Origin: Lapidilactobacillus mulanensis
Lineage (GTDB): Bacteria > Bacillota > Bacilli > Lactobacillales > Lactobacillaceae
Length of the DNA stretch: 58,518 nt
Direction: 5' to 3'
Assembly: GCF_003946215.1 (NCBI RefSeq)
Contig: NZ_RHOW01000011.1
Span: 1-58,518, forward strand
Shown here in pieces: positions 34,201 to 42,952 of this stretch. The translations under genes and the position numbers were made by a program. How positions within the stretch are numbered: the stretch's first letter is position 1; each line of letters begins with the position of its first letter. The notes under the pieces were generated by a model, which was not told the DNA's origin, ran no database searches, and saw only the letters and a list, made by a program, of their open reading frames with translations.

Positions 34201-35074
34201 ACGAAGTGATCAACAGATAGCACAGCACCAAATCGTCCATATTTTTTAAATTTAAATTAGTCGCTTCGTGGAAACGATCCAGCCGATATTGAAGCGTGTT
34301 TCGGTGCAAGAAGAGTTGTTTCGCGGTGGAACTTAAATTGCCCACGTTCTGATAGAGGGCGATGATCACGTCTTTGATATCGTTGTCTTGACTGAGTAGT
34401 TGGTTCAGCTGTTTCGCCAAGACGGATTGTTGTAATTGTGGTCTCGCGTAATAATCTAAGGCAAGCGTCGAAAGGCTGCTGACGGATAAAGTTGATTTTG
34501 CAAAGACAGCTTGTTCTTCACTGAAGATTAACGCTAATTCTTCGCTAACTGGCCAAAAATTTCCGAGAAAGATTTGAACTTTAACGAAGAAATCACTCTC
34601 GATCGTTTGTAAGATGCTTTCTAATTCGGACGTTGAGAGCGAATCTGGACCGTTTGTTTGAACAATGACCAAAGTTGTGGGGTTCAAATAAAAATTGGTC
34701 ACAACCTGATTAAAGAGGTTAGTCAGCGCTTCTGTGAGCTCAGTGTGGTCCGCCGCGTCATGAAAAGTTAACCGACATTGAATGAAGCGAACACGTTTGC
34801 TGGAATCGGTCAAACTTGGCGGTAGTTGAGTTTGATGTGTCAAAAATTGATACCAACGATTGAGTTGATTACTGGTATCATAGTGCTGATCACTCAATGC
34901 TTGCAATAATGCCAGACTGTCGGCACTTAGCTGGCTAGTTTTAAATAATAACCAGCTGCCACCAAAAGACCACACTTTTTCTTGTGGCTGTTCGTCTTGC
35001 GGACCCTCTAATTGTTTGGCATTGGGGAAGGCATTTTTAATGCGGTTTAATAACTCATTTGTTTGATTGTTCAT
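34190..35074 (-). CDS. PucR/CdaR-type helix-turn-helix regulator
   Basis: A 294-aa protein whose C-terminal 60 residues (NVGNLSSTAKQLFLHRNTLQYRLDRFHEATNLNLKNMDDL) match the helix-turn-helix of the PucR/CdaR family. The first 220 residues are not recognised; they contain LLFKTSQLSADSLALLQAL and VTNFYLNPTTLVIVQTNGPDS and probably form the sensor part. No obvious target operon is adjacent. Its stop overlaps the methyltransferase stop by 11 bp in convergent orientation. The ligand is unknown. Confidence 0.78.
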   Translation of the reverse strand: MNNQTNELLNRIKNAFPNAKQLEGPQDEQPQEKVWSFGGSWLLFKTSQLSADSLALLQALSDQHYDTSNQLNRWYQFLTHQTQLPPSLTDSSKRVRFIQCRLTFHDAADHTELTEALTNLFNQVVTNFYLNPTTLVIVQTNGPDSLSTSELESILQTIESDFFVKVQIFLGNFWPVSEELALIFSEEQAVFAKSTLSVSSLSTLALDYYARPQLQQSVLAKQLNQLLSQDNDIKDVIIALYQNVGNLSSTAKQLFLHRNTLQYRLDRFHEATNLNLKNMDDLVLCYLLITSFND

Positions 35075-35157
35075 TAGATTTCACCGTGTCTATTTTAATT
35101 ATCCTGTTTAACGATCTTCTTTAGTTTAACATTTTTTAACAGAAAGGTCAGTGTTTA

Positions 35158-35661
35158 ATGAATCCACTTACAACTGAACAGCAGGAAGTCTTGATGGGGG
35201 CAGCCTTTGAACAAGCTCGCATAGCTGAAACTACCGGCGAAGTTCCGATTGGCGCCATCATTGAATTGGATGGCGAAATTATTGGCCGCGGTCATAATCT
35301 TCGTGAAACCAGTCAGGATGCGACCGATCATGCCGAAATTCTCGCAATCAAGCAGGCCTGTCAGGCAGTCGGCAGTTGGCGTTTGGAACGTGCGCGTTTA
35401 TTTGTGACGCTGGAACCTTGTCCAATGTGTGCGGGGGCAATTATCAATAGCCGAATCGCCGAAGTTTATTTTGGTGCGGCGGATCCGAAAGCCGGTGCCG
35501 TTGGGAGTTTGTTAAATTTATTGACGGATACACGATTTAATCATCAACCGGCTGTTTTCCCGCAGGTGATGGAGCCACAAGCAAAAGCATTGCTACAAGA
35601 TTTCTTCCGGACGATCCGTGCAAAACAGAAACAACTGAAAAAAACTCAGTCCAATGGGTAG
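35158..35661 (+). CDS. tadA: tRNA-specific adenosine deaminase
   Basis: Converts adenosine 34 of tRNA-Arg to inosine. Zinc and catalytic residues are in DHAEILAI (His59, Glu61) and LEPCPMCAGAI (Cys88, Cys91). Other family features are GEVPIGAII and YFGAADPKAGAVGSL. Length is 167 aa. AGAAAGG lies about ten bases before the ATG. tadA-ffs-dnaX-ebfC-recR is the standard Firmicute order. Confidence 0.95.
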   Translation: MNPLTTEQQEVLMGAAFEQARIAETTGEVPIGAIIELDGEIIGRGHNLRETSQDATDHAEILAIKQACQAVGSWRLERARLFVTLEPCPMCAGAIINSRIAEVYFGAADPKAGAVGSLLNLLTDTRFNHQPAVFPQVMEPQAKALLQDFFRTIRAKQKQLKKTQSNG

Positions 35662-35681
35662 CTTTTTATTTCAAAGTTCGC

Positions 35682-35687
35682 TACAAT
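35682..35687 (+). promoter_or_regulatory. -10 box of the SRP RNA gene
   Basis: TACAAT lies seven bases before the expected start of the SRP RNA. No strong -35 hexamer is seen. Confidence 0.4.
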
Positions 35688-35693
35688 AGAAAT

Positions 35694-35787
35694 TGCCGAA
35701 AGGCTAGGGCAATGATCCGCTCACGAATTGTGTCAGATTCGGAAGAAAGCAGCACTAAGTTTGCTGGATCATGTGCCTTATTTTTTT
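35694..35787 (+). ncRNA. ffs: Signal recognition particle RNA (small form)
   Basis: The domain IV hallmark GTGTCAGATTCGGAAGAAAG, continuing with CAGCACTAAG, is present between tadA and dnaX, the usual site of this gene. The ends pair: GGCA and ATGATCC (35708-35718) with GGATCAT and TGCC near 35765-35777, and a run of seven T ends the transcript. The core differs from the common GGTCCGGAAGGAAGC at two positions (ATTCGGAAGAAAGC). Confidence 0.88.
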
Positions 35788-35943
35788 GCGCAAATTTTCA
35801 AATGGCCTAGTGGTAATTAGGCCATTTTTTTGTTAAAGTTAAGTCATGTGTTTCGACGATCTGGTTGTTTCTAGGATCGGCGGAACTGTGTTGGATCAGA
35901 TGTGAAAAAATAAAAAATGTGTCCACTAAAAAGAAGGAGAACT

Positions 35944-37653
35944 ATGGCTTATCAAGCATTGTATCGCGTTTGGCGTCCACAAAACTTCCATGAAGTTGTC
36001 GGTCAAAAAATTGTGACTCAAACGTTAAAAAATTCCATTGTCACGAATCAAATCAGCCATGCCTATCTTTTTTCTGGCCCACGTGGCACGGGGAAAACTT
36101 CCTGTGCGAAGATTTTTGCGAAGGCGATCAACTGTTTGAACAGTGATAATGGTGAGCCTTGTAATCATTGCGAAATTTGCAAGGCCATCAACGAGAACCG
36201 TTTGACCGATATCATCGAGATCGATGCCGCATCTAATAACGGTGTGGATGAGATCCGTGATATTCGCGATAAGGTAAAATATCCACCCACACAGGCGAAG
36301 TACAAAGTTTATATTATCGATGAAGTTCATATGCTTTCGACCGGCGCATTCAACGCCTTGCTTAAAACTTTAGAGGAACCACCCGCACATGTCGTCTTTA
36401 TTCTGGCGACGACCGAAGTGCAGAAGATTTTACCAACGATTATTTCGCGGACGCAGCATTTTAGTTTCCGCAGAATTTCACCACCGGATATTTCGGAACA
36501 GTTGGTGAAAATTCTCGATCAGAAAAAAATCAGTTATGATGAAAAAGCAATCACTGTGATCAGCCGGGCAGCTGACGGCGGCATGCGGGATGCGTTGAGT
36601 ATTCTCGATCAGGTGCTTTCTTTCGGTAATGACCATGTCTCCCTGGAGAATGCGCTGGAAGTGACTGGTGATGCCAACGACGCCCAATTAGATCAATATT
36701 TAACGGCAGTGCTACAGAATCAAGTCACGCCTGCGTTAACACAGATCAATGATTTGTTTACGAACGGCAGCTCTGCGGATCGATTACTCGAAGGGGTCAT
36801 CGAATTATTGCGGGATTTATTACTGCAAAAAAATGACGCAAGCACGCTAGCAACAATTTCGTTTAGACAACTTTCACCGCAATTGGTCGAAGCTGCTTCA
36901 GAGTTGAGTTCGAGTCAGTTATATACGATGATCGATATTGCTAATGAAATTCAGCTGCAACTCAAAAATAGCGCGCACAGTGATTTATTTTTGGAAGTCA
37001 TGACCGTCAAATTAAGTAATGTCGTTAATCAAAAAGCCCCCGCAGCTGCAAATACTCAGGAAGTCGAACATTTGCAACAAGAAGTCGATCAGCTGAAAGC
37101 AACGATTCAGCAACTACAACAAACTGGCGTGAGTCAACCGCAACACAAAGCAACTACCACATCGACACCGCATCGTTCAGCGGAAGTGAAAGTTAATCGC
37201 CAACAAGTCTATGCGGTTTTGGCCAGTGCGACGAAAGAAAGTTTGACTGCTGTGCGCGATGTGTGGCCAGATCTGCTTTCGAAATTGACGCCGGCTAAAC
37301 GGGCGATGATGAAAGTCTCCGAGCCGGTTGCTGCCAGCCCAGAATCGATCGTCGTTGCGTTTACTTATGAATTCACGTTGCGCACTGCGACCACGGATCA
37401 AGACTTACAAGATGCGTTAAAGTCTGAATTAAATTCATTGATGAATAATCAGGCTAATATTATTTTAGTTCAGAAAGATCAATGGCCTAAGCTCCGCAAA
37501 GATTACATCGCAACGTTGCATCAAGCACAACCTGTGAGCGATGAATCTGAACCACAGGATCCAACTGCTTCTGCAAAACCACAAACACCTAAAATTGTGG
37601 ATGAAGCCACTAAATTATTTGGTGATCAAATCGTTAAAGTCGAGTCAAATTAA
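35944..37653 (+). CDS. dnaX: DNA polymerase III subunits gamma/tau
   Basis: Clamp-loader ATPase, 569 aa. Walker A GPRGTGKTS is at residues 45-53, a C4 zinc module uses Cys64, 73, 76 and 79, and Walker B is in YIIDEVHMLS; the sensor LATTEVQKILPTIISR follows. Domain III and a tau-like tail (coiled coil VEHLQQEVDQLKATIQQLQ near residue 385) complete it. The start MAYQALYRVWRP follows AGAAGGAGA. It begins the operon dnaX-ebfC-recR-yaaL-tmk-darA-holB-yabA-rsmI. Confidence 0.97.
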   Translation: MAYQALYRVWRPQNFHEVVGQKIVTQTLKNSIVTNQISHAYLFSGPRGTGKTSCAKIFAKAINCLNSDNGEPCNHCEICKAINENRLTDIIEIDAASNNGVDEIRDIRDKVKYPPTQAKYKVYIIDEVHMLSTGAFNALLKTLEEPPAHVVFILATTEVQKILPTIISRTQHFSFRRISPPDISEQLVKILDQKKISYDEKAITVISRAADGGMRDALSILDQVLSFGNDHVSLENALEVTGDANDAQLDQYLTAVLQNQVTPALTQINDLFTNGSSADRLLEGVIELLRDLLLQKNDASTLATISFRQLSPQLVEAASELSSSQLYTMIDIANEIQLQLKNSAHSDLFLEVMTVKLSNVVNQKAPAAANTQEVEHLQQEVDQLKATIQQLQQTGVSQPQHKATTTSTPHRSAEVKVNRQQVYAVLASATKESLTAVRDVWPDLLSKLTPAKRAMMKVSEPVAASPESIVVAFTYEFTLRTATTDQDLQDALKSELNSLMNNQANIILVQKDQWPKLRKDYIATLHQAQPVSDESEPQDPTASAKPQTPKIVDEATKLFGDQIVKVESN

Positions 37654-37684
37654 ATGAGCGTCTAAAATGAAAGGAAGATAAATA

Positions 37685-37993
37685 ATGAGAGCAAATCCTG
37701 GGAATATGGGCAACATGATGCGTAAAATGCAGAAGATGCAAAAAGAAATGCAAAGCGCACAGGCTGAACTAGAGGTCAAAGAATATACCAGCACCTCAGC
37801 TGATGACTTGATCAAGGTCACCATGACCGGCAAACACGAAATTAAGGACATTTCGATCGATGCCAAAGTGATCGATCCAGATGATCCAGAAATGTTGCAA
37901 GATTTATTGATCGAAACCCTCAATCAAGTGTTGACTGAGGTTGATCAGGACACTGAAAATACCATGGGTAAATATACTCGTGGTTTAATGTAG
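37685..37993 (+). CDS. ebfC: Nucleoid-associated protein EbfC/YbaB family
   Basis: Small DNA-binding protein of 102 aa that forms a tweezer-like dimer. The N-terminal Met-rich helix (GNMGNMMRKMQKMQKEMQSAQAELEVKEY) and the segment VTMTGKHEIKDISIDAKVIDPDDPEMLQDLLI are typical. GAAAGGAAG precedes the ATG. It sits between dnaX and recR as in most bacteria. Its role in nucleoid structure or recombination is not well defined. Confidence 0.95.
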   Translation: MRANPGNMGNMMRKMQKMQKEMQSAQAELEVKEYTSTSADDLIKVTMTGKHEIKDISIDAKVIDPDDPEMLQDLLIETLNQVLTEVDQDTENTMGKYTRGLM

Positions 37994-38005
37994 GATGTGT
38001 GAGTA

Positions 38006-38602
38006 ATGCAATATCCAGAAGCAATCGCGAAATTGATCGAAAGTTATATGAAACTACCTGGAATTGGCAGCAAGTCGGCAACCCGTTTGGCTTTTTACAC
38101 CATTGATATGGATGATGAAGATGTTAAAGACTTTTCCGACAGCCTGATTGCTGCTAAAAAAGATCTTCACTATTGTTCAATTTGTGGCAACATTACCGAT
38201 GAGGATCCCTGTGAGATTTGCCGAGATAAGAGCCGTGATCAGACCCAAATTTTAGTAGTTGAGCAACCCAAAGATATTATGGCACTCGAAAAAATGAATG
38301 ATTATCAAGGCCTCTATCACGTGCTACACGGTGTTTTATCCCCAATGGATGGGAAAGGGCCTGAAGATTTAAACATTGCGCCATTGATCAAAAGATTGCA
38401 GAAATCTGACGTTAATGAAGTGATCATCGCGACCAACGCCTCGCCAGAAGGGGAATCAACGGCAATGTATTTGGCACGATTGATCAAACCCGCGGGTATC
38501 AAAGTGACTCGACTTGCGCATGGTTTATCTGTTGGCTCCGATATCGAATACGCGGATGAAATGACTTTGCAGCGTGCTGTCGAGGGTCGTCAGGAGATAT
38601 AA
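38006..38602 (+). CDS. recR: Recombination mediator protein RecR
   Basis: Works with RecF and RecO to load RecA at gaps. The 198-aa protein has an N-terminal helix-hairpin-helix ([18 protein letters not shown]), a C4 zinc finger (Cys57, 60, 69, 72) and a Toprim domain ([15 protein letters not shown] ... [18 protein letters not shown]). AGGATG lies ten bases before the ATG. It is followed two bases later by yaaL. Confidence 0.97.
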   Translation: MQYPEAIAKLIESYMKLPGIGSKSATRLAFYTIDMDDEDVKDFSDSLIAAKKDLHYCSICGNITDEDPCEICRDKSRDQTQILVVEQPKDIMALEKMNDYQGLYHVLHGVLSPMDGKGPEDLNIAPLIKRLQKSDVNEVIIATNASPEGESTAMYLARLIKPAGIKVTRLAHGLSVGSDIEYADEMTLQRAVEGRQEI

Positions 38603-38603
38603 G

Positions 38604-38852
38604 ATGTTTAACTTCAAGCCCAAATTACGGTTACGGAAACAAACGGATCAACGCTTACTCGCACAAATTGACGCAGCCAAGAAACATTGGCTTTGGTTGA
38701 AACAAACCGAAACACAAGACATTGATGTGGATCCGCTGTTGATCAATCAAGTGAAACTACAACGCGCAAAATATGATTTCTTATTTGTGGAAGCGCGGCA
38801 TCGTGGCACTCACGCGACCAACTTGCACGAAGGAATTACACGACGACTTTGA
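38604..38852 (+). CDS. yaaL: YaaL-family protein (DUF2508)
   Basis: An 82-aa basic protein found between recR and later genes in Bacillus and lactobacilli. It contains a long amphipathic helix (DQRLLAQIDAAKKHWLWLKQTE) and the segment LQRAKYDFLFVEARHRGTHA. The start MFNFKPKL follows AGGAGATATA, two bases past the recR stop; longer frames would run back into recR. Its function is unknown. Confidence 0.85.
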   Translation: MFNFKPKLRLRKQTDQRLLAQIDAAKKHWLWLKQTETQDIDVDPLLINQVKLQRAKYDFLFVEARHRGTHATNLHEGITRRL

Positions 38853-38913
38853 AATGGTGAGCATTTTTGTGATTGTTTATGAATAAATTAGGTAAAATGG
38901 AGTAGAGGCAAAT

Positions 38914-39543
38914 ATGGCAGGATTATTCATCTCATTCGAAGGCCCAGATGGTGCTGGCAAGACGACCGCAATCAAATCGATCGTTTCAAAAATTGAGGCA
39001 ATTGATTCGCGCAAAGTGGTCGTCACGCGCGAACCCGGTGGCAGTAAAATTGCAGAAGAAATTCGGCAAATCATTCTGGATCCTCAACACACGGAGATGG
39101 ATGATTGGACGGAAGCCCTGCTTTATGCCGCATCACGGCGTCAACATCTCACCGAGGTCATCAAGCCAGCCTTAGCTGCTGATCAGATCGTACTCTGTGA
39201 TCGGTATGTCGATAGTTCGGTTGCTTATCAAGGCGGCGGTCGTCAATTAGGCACCCAAGCAGTGGCACAATTGAATGATTTCGCCATTCAAGGCGTGTAC
39301 CCAGATTTGACACTATACTTTGATTTACCGGTGGCAGTCGGATTACAACGGGTCAGAAAAATTGGCGCCGGATTTGATCGCTTGGAAGGCGAGAAGCTGG
39401 CTTTCCATGAGCGAGTACATGCCGCGTATTTACAATTAGTCGCAGCTAATCCTCAACGGATCAAGTCGGTCAACGCGGCCCAGAAACCCGATCAAGTCGC
39501 TGCTCAGTGCTTTAGTATTATTCAGCAATACTTAGTTAAATGA
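38914..39543 (+). CDS. tmk: Thymidylate kinase
   Basis: Phosphorylates dTMP to dTDP. The P-loop is FEGPDGAGKTT (residues 8-18), the DRY motif is in LCDRYVDSSVAYQGGGR with dTMP-binding residues, and the LID region follows near residue 145. The 209 aa are complete. GTAGAGG precedes the ATG. It lies in the conserved recR-yaaL-tmk-darA-holB order and with dut supplies dTTP. Confidence 0.97.
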   Translation: MAGLFISFEGPDGAGKTTAIKSIVSKIEAIDSRKVVVTREPGGSKIAEEIRQIILDPQHTEMDDWTEALLYAASRRQHLTEVIKPALAADQIVLCDRYVDSSVAYQGGGRQLGTQAVAQLNDFAIQGVYPDLTLYFDLPVAVGLQRVRKIGAGFDRLEGEKLAFHERVHAAYLQLVAANPQRIKSVNAAQKPDQVAAQCFSIIQQYLVK

Positions 39544-39589
39544 TCCTGCTCTAATCATTCATGAATTTTCCACTATAGGAGGAGTTATT

Positions 39590-39919
39590 ATGAAGCTGAT
39601 TCTCGCTATTGTTCAAGATAAAGATGCCAATATTCTGAGTAATGAATTCATTGATTCAAACATTCGGGCAACGAAATTATCTACGACCGGCGGATTTCTC
39701 AAGTCCGGCAATACGACTTTTATTGTTGGTATCGAAGACGATCGTGTCGACGAAGTGCTCTCAATTATCAAGCAAACTTCACATGCACGCCAACAATTCA
39801 TTACACCACCAGCAAACTTGGATCCAATGGGTGATAGTTCAATGCCTTACCCAATTGAAGTCCAAGTCGGTGGCGCGACGGTTTTTGTCATGCCTGTTGA
39901 TGCTTTCCATCATTTCTAG
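39590..39919 (+). CDS. darA: Cyclic di-AMP receptor DarA/PstA
   Basis: A PII-like trimeric protein of 109 aa that binds the second messenger c-di-AMP. The sequence MKLILAIVQDKDANILSNEFIDSNIRATKLSTTGGFL and the later SMPYPIEVQVGGATVFVMPVDAFHHF match Bacillus YaaQ and related proteins. AGGAGGAG lies seven bases before the ATG. It lies between tmk and holB, as in other Firmicutes. Its output pathway is not known. disA is not in the radA region here, so another cyclase probably makes c-di-AMP. Confidence 0.93.
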   Translation: MKLILAIVQDKDANILSNEFIDSNIRATKLSTTGGFLKSGNTTFIVGIEDDRVDEVLSIIKQTSHARQQFITPPANLDPMGDSSMPYPIEVQVGGATVFVMPVDAFHHF

Positions 39920-39934
39920 GATCCCGTCGATATC

Positions 39935-40918
39935 GTGAAAGAAAGCTTAGCAGAATTAAAACAACATTTTAAATCCGTCATCGATAATCACGAGCTTAGT
40001 CATGCTTATTTGTTCAATGGTCCAGCGAACTCTGGTAAGTCTGAACTAGCTCAGTGGTTGACGATGCGGTTATTTTGTGAAAATTTGCAGGACGGTGCAC
40101 CCTGCGAAAAGTGTGCCGAATGTCAACGAATTCAGGAAGGCAATAATCCTGATTATTTGGTGATCAGTCGTGACACTAAAACAATTGGCATCGATGATAT
40201 TCGTTATCTGAAACAAGAATTATCGAAGAGTGGTCTTGAGAGTCAACGTCGCGTTTTTGTCATTAAAGATGCGGATAAAATGACGATTCCAGCAGCCAAT
40301 TCGTTGCTTAAATTTCTAGAAGAGCCTTCTAGTCAAATTTTGATCATCTTAACGACGAGTCGGTTGGGGCGGATCTTACCCACGATCCAATCACGGTTGC
40401 AGGTGGTCAACTTTCAGGCGCCTTCTCTAGTTGAACGTCAGCGCGCCATCCAAGAAATGGGTATTTCGACTGAGTTAAGTGAAATTTTGAGTGCCACTCA
40501 AATGACTTTAGCAGAAATTAAAACGATGAGCGAAAACATTGATTTCAGCGATTTACAAAAAATTTTCTGGCGTTGGTTGAATCAAGTGTTTACTGGCAAA
40601 GAAACCGCAATGCCACTCGTGCAAATGCAATTGTTGCCGAACTTCAAGGATGAGTCTTTGAAACAATTACTGCAGACCATGTTGATTGCGGCCTTTAGTG
40701 ATTTATTAACGGTCAAGAGTGGGTTAGAGCGGCCTTTAAATTGGCGGCAACATCAGGATAGTTTTGAGAACGCCGCGTCATTTTTGACGACAACACAAGT
40801 GGCAACTGACTTAGAGTTTGTGTTACAATTACGGCGAAAACTCGAAGCCAATGTTAGTTTTCAAAGTGTCATAGAACAATTAACGTTACAACTTATAGCG
40901 GTTAAAGAGGGAAATTAG
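39935..40918 (+). CDS. holB: DNA polymerase III subunit delta prime
   Basis: Clamp-loader subunit, 327 aa. The P-loop GPANSGKSE (residues 29-37) and zinc module (Cys-rich FCENLQDGAPCEKCAEC) are present, then VFVIKDADKMTIPAANSLLKFLEEPS and LPTIQSR. Translation starts at GTG; AGGAT overlaps the darA stop 15 bp upstream. It works with DnaX at 35944. yabA follows with only two bases between. Confidence 0.94.
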   Translation: MKESLAELKQHFKSVIDNHELSHAYLFNGPANSGKSELAQWLTMRLFCENLQDGAPCEKCAECQRIQEGNNPDYLVISRDTKTIGIDDIRYLKQELSKSGLESQRRVFVIKDADKMTIPAANSLLKFLEEPSSQILIILTTSRLGRILPTIQSRLQVVNFQAPSLVERQRAIQEMGISTELSEILSATQMTLAEIKTMSENIDFSDLQKIFWRWLNQVFTGKETAMPLVQMQLLPNFKDESLKQLLQTMLIAAFSDLLTVKSGLERPLNWRQHQDSFENAASFLTTTQVATDLEFVLQLRRKLEANVSFQSVIEQLTLQLIAVKEGN

Positions 40919-40920
40919 AA

Positions 40921-41274
40921 ATGAGTCAGCAAGATCCTTTTACAGATTTTCAGCGTTTAGCGACTGAAGCAGATAGTCTTGCTCGTGATCTGATGGCGTT
41001 TCGACAAGAATTAAATCGTGTCTTGGAACAAAACGCTGAGTTGGTCATCGAAAACAAGCATTTGCGTGGTCGCTTAGATCAATTATCTGAACAAACTGGG
41101 CAGAGTGATAAACCAGAGATGTTGCCATCTCGTCGTAACCTTGAAAAACTTTACGATGCAGGTTTTCACATCTGCAACATGATGTATGGTGCTCGGCGTG
41201 AAAACGATGAGCCCTGTGCGTTTTGTACAAATATAATTTATGGTAATGGTGACCGTCGTAGTCACCAAGCTTAA
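40921..41274 (+). CDS. yabA: Replication initiation control protein YabA
   Basis: A 117-aa regulator that links DnaA and the sliding clamp and prevents over-initiation. The N-terminal coiled coil (residues about 10-65, FRQELNRVLEQNAELVIENKHLRGRL) makes a tetramer; the C-terminal zinc domain has HICNMMYG and DEPCAFC. AGAGGGAAATTAGAA precedes the ATG. It lies between holB and rsmI as in Bacillus. Confidence 0.94.
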   Translation: MSQQDPFTDFQRLATEADSLARDLMAFRQELNRVLEQNAELVIENKHLRGRLDQLSEQTGQSDKPEMLPSRRNLEKLYDAGFHICNMMYGARRENDEPCAFCTNIIYGNGDRRSHQA

Positions 41275-41287
41275 AGGGGGCCTTTCG

Positions 41288-42172
41288 TTGCAAATTCAAC
41301 AGAGCTTTGCAGCTACAGATCAGGGCACTCTTTTTTTGGTGCCAACACCGATCGGCAATTTAGATGATATGACGATGCGTAGCCTTAACACGCTTAAACA
41401 GGTCGATTTAATTGCCGCAGAGGACACGCGCAACACGGGTAAGCTTCTGGCCCACTTCGAGATCAAAACACCTCAAATCAGCTTTCATGAGCATAATACG
41501 CAACAGCGAATTCCAGAGTTGATTGCAAAATTACAAGCGGGTCAATCCATCGCCCAAGTTTCAGATGCTGGCCTGCCTTCGATTTCTGATCCAGGTCACG
41601 AATTGGTTGACACGGCGATTGCGGCAGGTATTTCAGTGGTGCCATTGCCTGGTGCTAGTGCTGGAGTCACGGCTTTAATCGCTTCGGGACTTTCACCACA
41701 ACCATTTTATTTCTATGGTTTTTTGCCGCGCAAGAACAAAGAATTAAAGTTAGCTTTAGACGATTTCAAATTACATGCAGAGACGATTATCTTGTATGAA
41801 TCGCCTCATCATTTACAACGAACGCTGACCGATTTAGCCGAAGCATTTGGCGAAGCGCAACAATTAGTCTTGGGACGCGAATTAACCAAGCTCCATGAGT
41901 CGTTCGAGCGCGGTACCATTGGTGAATTGCAGGCTTGGTATACAGAACATAGTCCACGTGGGGAGTATGTCGTGCTGTTGGCTGGACCGAAGCAAGTAAG
42001 CCAAAATCTCGATCCGATCGATTTAGAGCCTGAGGAAATTATTGCCTTGATCGATTCATTGATCAATGAGGGTAGCAAGCCCAATCCTGCCATCAAGCAA
42101 GTTGCGCAACAATTACAGTTGAGTCGTCAAGCTGTTTATCAAATCTATCATCATCTTTCGAGTGCCGATTAG
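41288..42172 (+). CDS. rsmI: 16S rRNA (cytidine-1402-2'-O)-methyltransferase RsmI
   Basis: Methylates the ribose of C1402 in 16S rRNA with SAM. Tetrapyrrole-methylase-fold motifs are LFLVPTPIGNLDDMTMRSL, AAEDTRNTGKLL, QVSDAGLPSISDPGHEL and GEYVVLLAG. The start is TTG at 41288 after AAAGGGGG; a longer frame would run back through yabA. The product is 294 aa. It ends the clamp-loader operon and is 44 bp ahead of the thioesterase. Confidence 0.93.
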   Translation: MQIQQSFAATDQGTLFLVPTPIGNLDDMTMRSLNTLKQVDLIAAEDTRNTGKLLAHFEIKTPQISFHEHNTQQRIPELIAKLQAGQSIAQVSDAGLPSISDPGHELVDTAIAAGISVVPLPGASAGVTALIASGLSPQPFYFYGFLPRKNKELKLALDDFKLHAETIILYESPHHLQRTLTDLAEAFGEAQQLVLGRELTKLHESFERGTIGELQAWYTEHSPRGEYVVLLAGPKQVSQNLDPIDLEPEEIIALIDSLINEGSKPNPAIKQVAQQLQLSRQAVYQIYHHLSSAD

Positions 42173-42216
42173 GAAATTGTATCTGCGCTTAAAAAAATAA
42201 AATTGGGGTTAAAATA

Positions 42217-42951
42217 ATGGCAATCGAGACATATGCAGAAGATTTTGTAGTTCCTTTTTATGAATGTGATCCGACGGGCACGCTGCATTTGTCGGCAATG
42301 ATGAATCATTTAGTGCTGGCTTCAGAACGGCAGCTGACGAGTTTAGGTGTTGGTCCCATTTTTATGGGCACTCTTGGCTTGGGTTGGGTAACCACGCAGT
42401 ATGAAATTAAGATCACCCGTTTGCCGAAACAACATGAGCACGTCACCGCCGAAACGCGTGCTACACAGTACAACAAATTTTTCTGTTATCGTGATTTCTG
42501 GTTACATGATGATGCGGGAGCTGAATTGGCGTTTGTGCGGAGTATCTGGGTCGTGATCGATTTAAAAGCGCGTAAAATGATTCGGCTGCCTGCAGAATTG
42601 ACCGAAAAAATAGCCTCTGGATTTAAACCGGAGGTTATCCGTTTTCCACGTATCGAGAAAGTCGATTGGGAAGCTGAAACTGTTTTAGCTAAGATATTTC
42701 GGGTGCGGTACTTCGATATTGATAGCAATCATCACGTTAACAATGCACATTACTTCGACTGGATGCTGGATAGCTTGCCACTAGAGTTCTTGAAGACACA
42801 TACGATCGATTCGATGTCGATCAAGTATGATAACGAAGTGACTTATGGTAATGAGATCAGTAGCCAGGCCACGCAAAGTGAGTTATTGACGCAGCATCGG
42901 ATCATGAATGGCGATCAATTAGCAGCAGAAGCAAAAATTAACTGGCGGTGA
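42217..42951 (+). CDS. Acyl-ACP thioesterase (FatA/FatB-like)
   Basis: Releases fatty acids from acyl carrier protein. The 244-aa sequence is a double hot-dog: residues about 1-130 and 145-244. The second half carries RYFDIDSNHHVNNAHYFDWML, matching the Asn-His catalytic region (HVNN) of plant FatA/FatB. The start follows TTGGGGTTAAAATA, a modest ribosome site. It lies after rsmI in several lactobacilli. It ends one base before the convergent asparaginase stop. Confidence 0.9.
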   Translation: MAIETYAEDFVVPFYECDPTGTLHLSAMMNHLVLASERQLTSLGVGPIFMGTLGLGWVTTQYEIKITRLPKQHEHVTAETRATQYNKFFCYRDFWLHDDAGAELAFVRSIWVVIDLKARKMIRLPAELTEKIASGFKPEVIRFPRIEKVDWEAETVLAKIFRVRYFDIDSNHHVNNAHYFDWMLDSLPLEFLKTHTIDSMSIKYDNEVTYGNEISSQATQSELLTQHRIMNGDQLAAEAKINWR

Positions 42952-42952
42952 G

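Noticed and set aside
36533-36539. Seven A in dnaX as a programmed frameshift site
   Set aside because: It lies in the ATPase part, far upstream of where known gamma-producing shifts occur, and no stimulating hairpin or early stop was evident.
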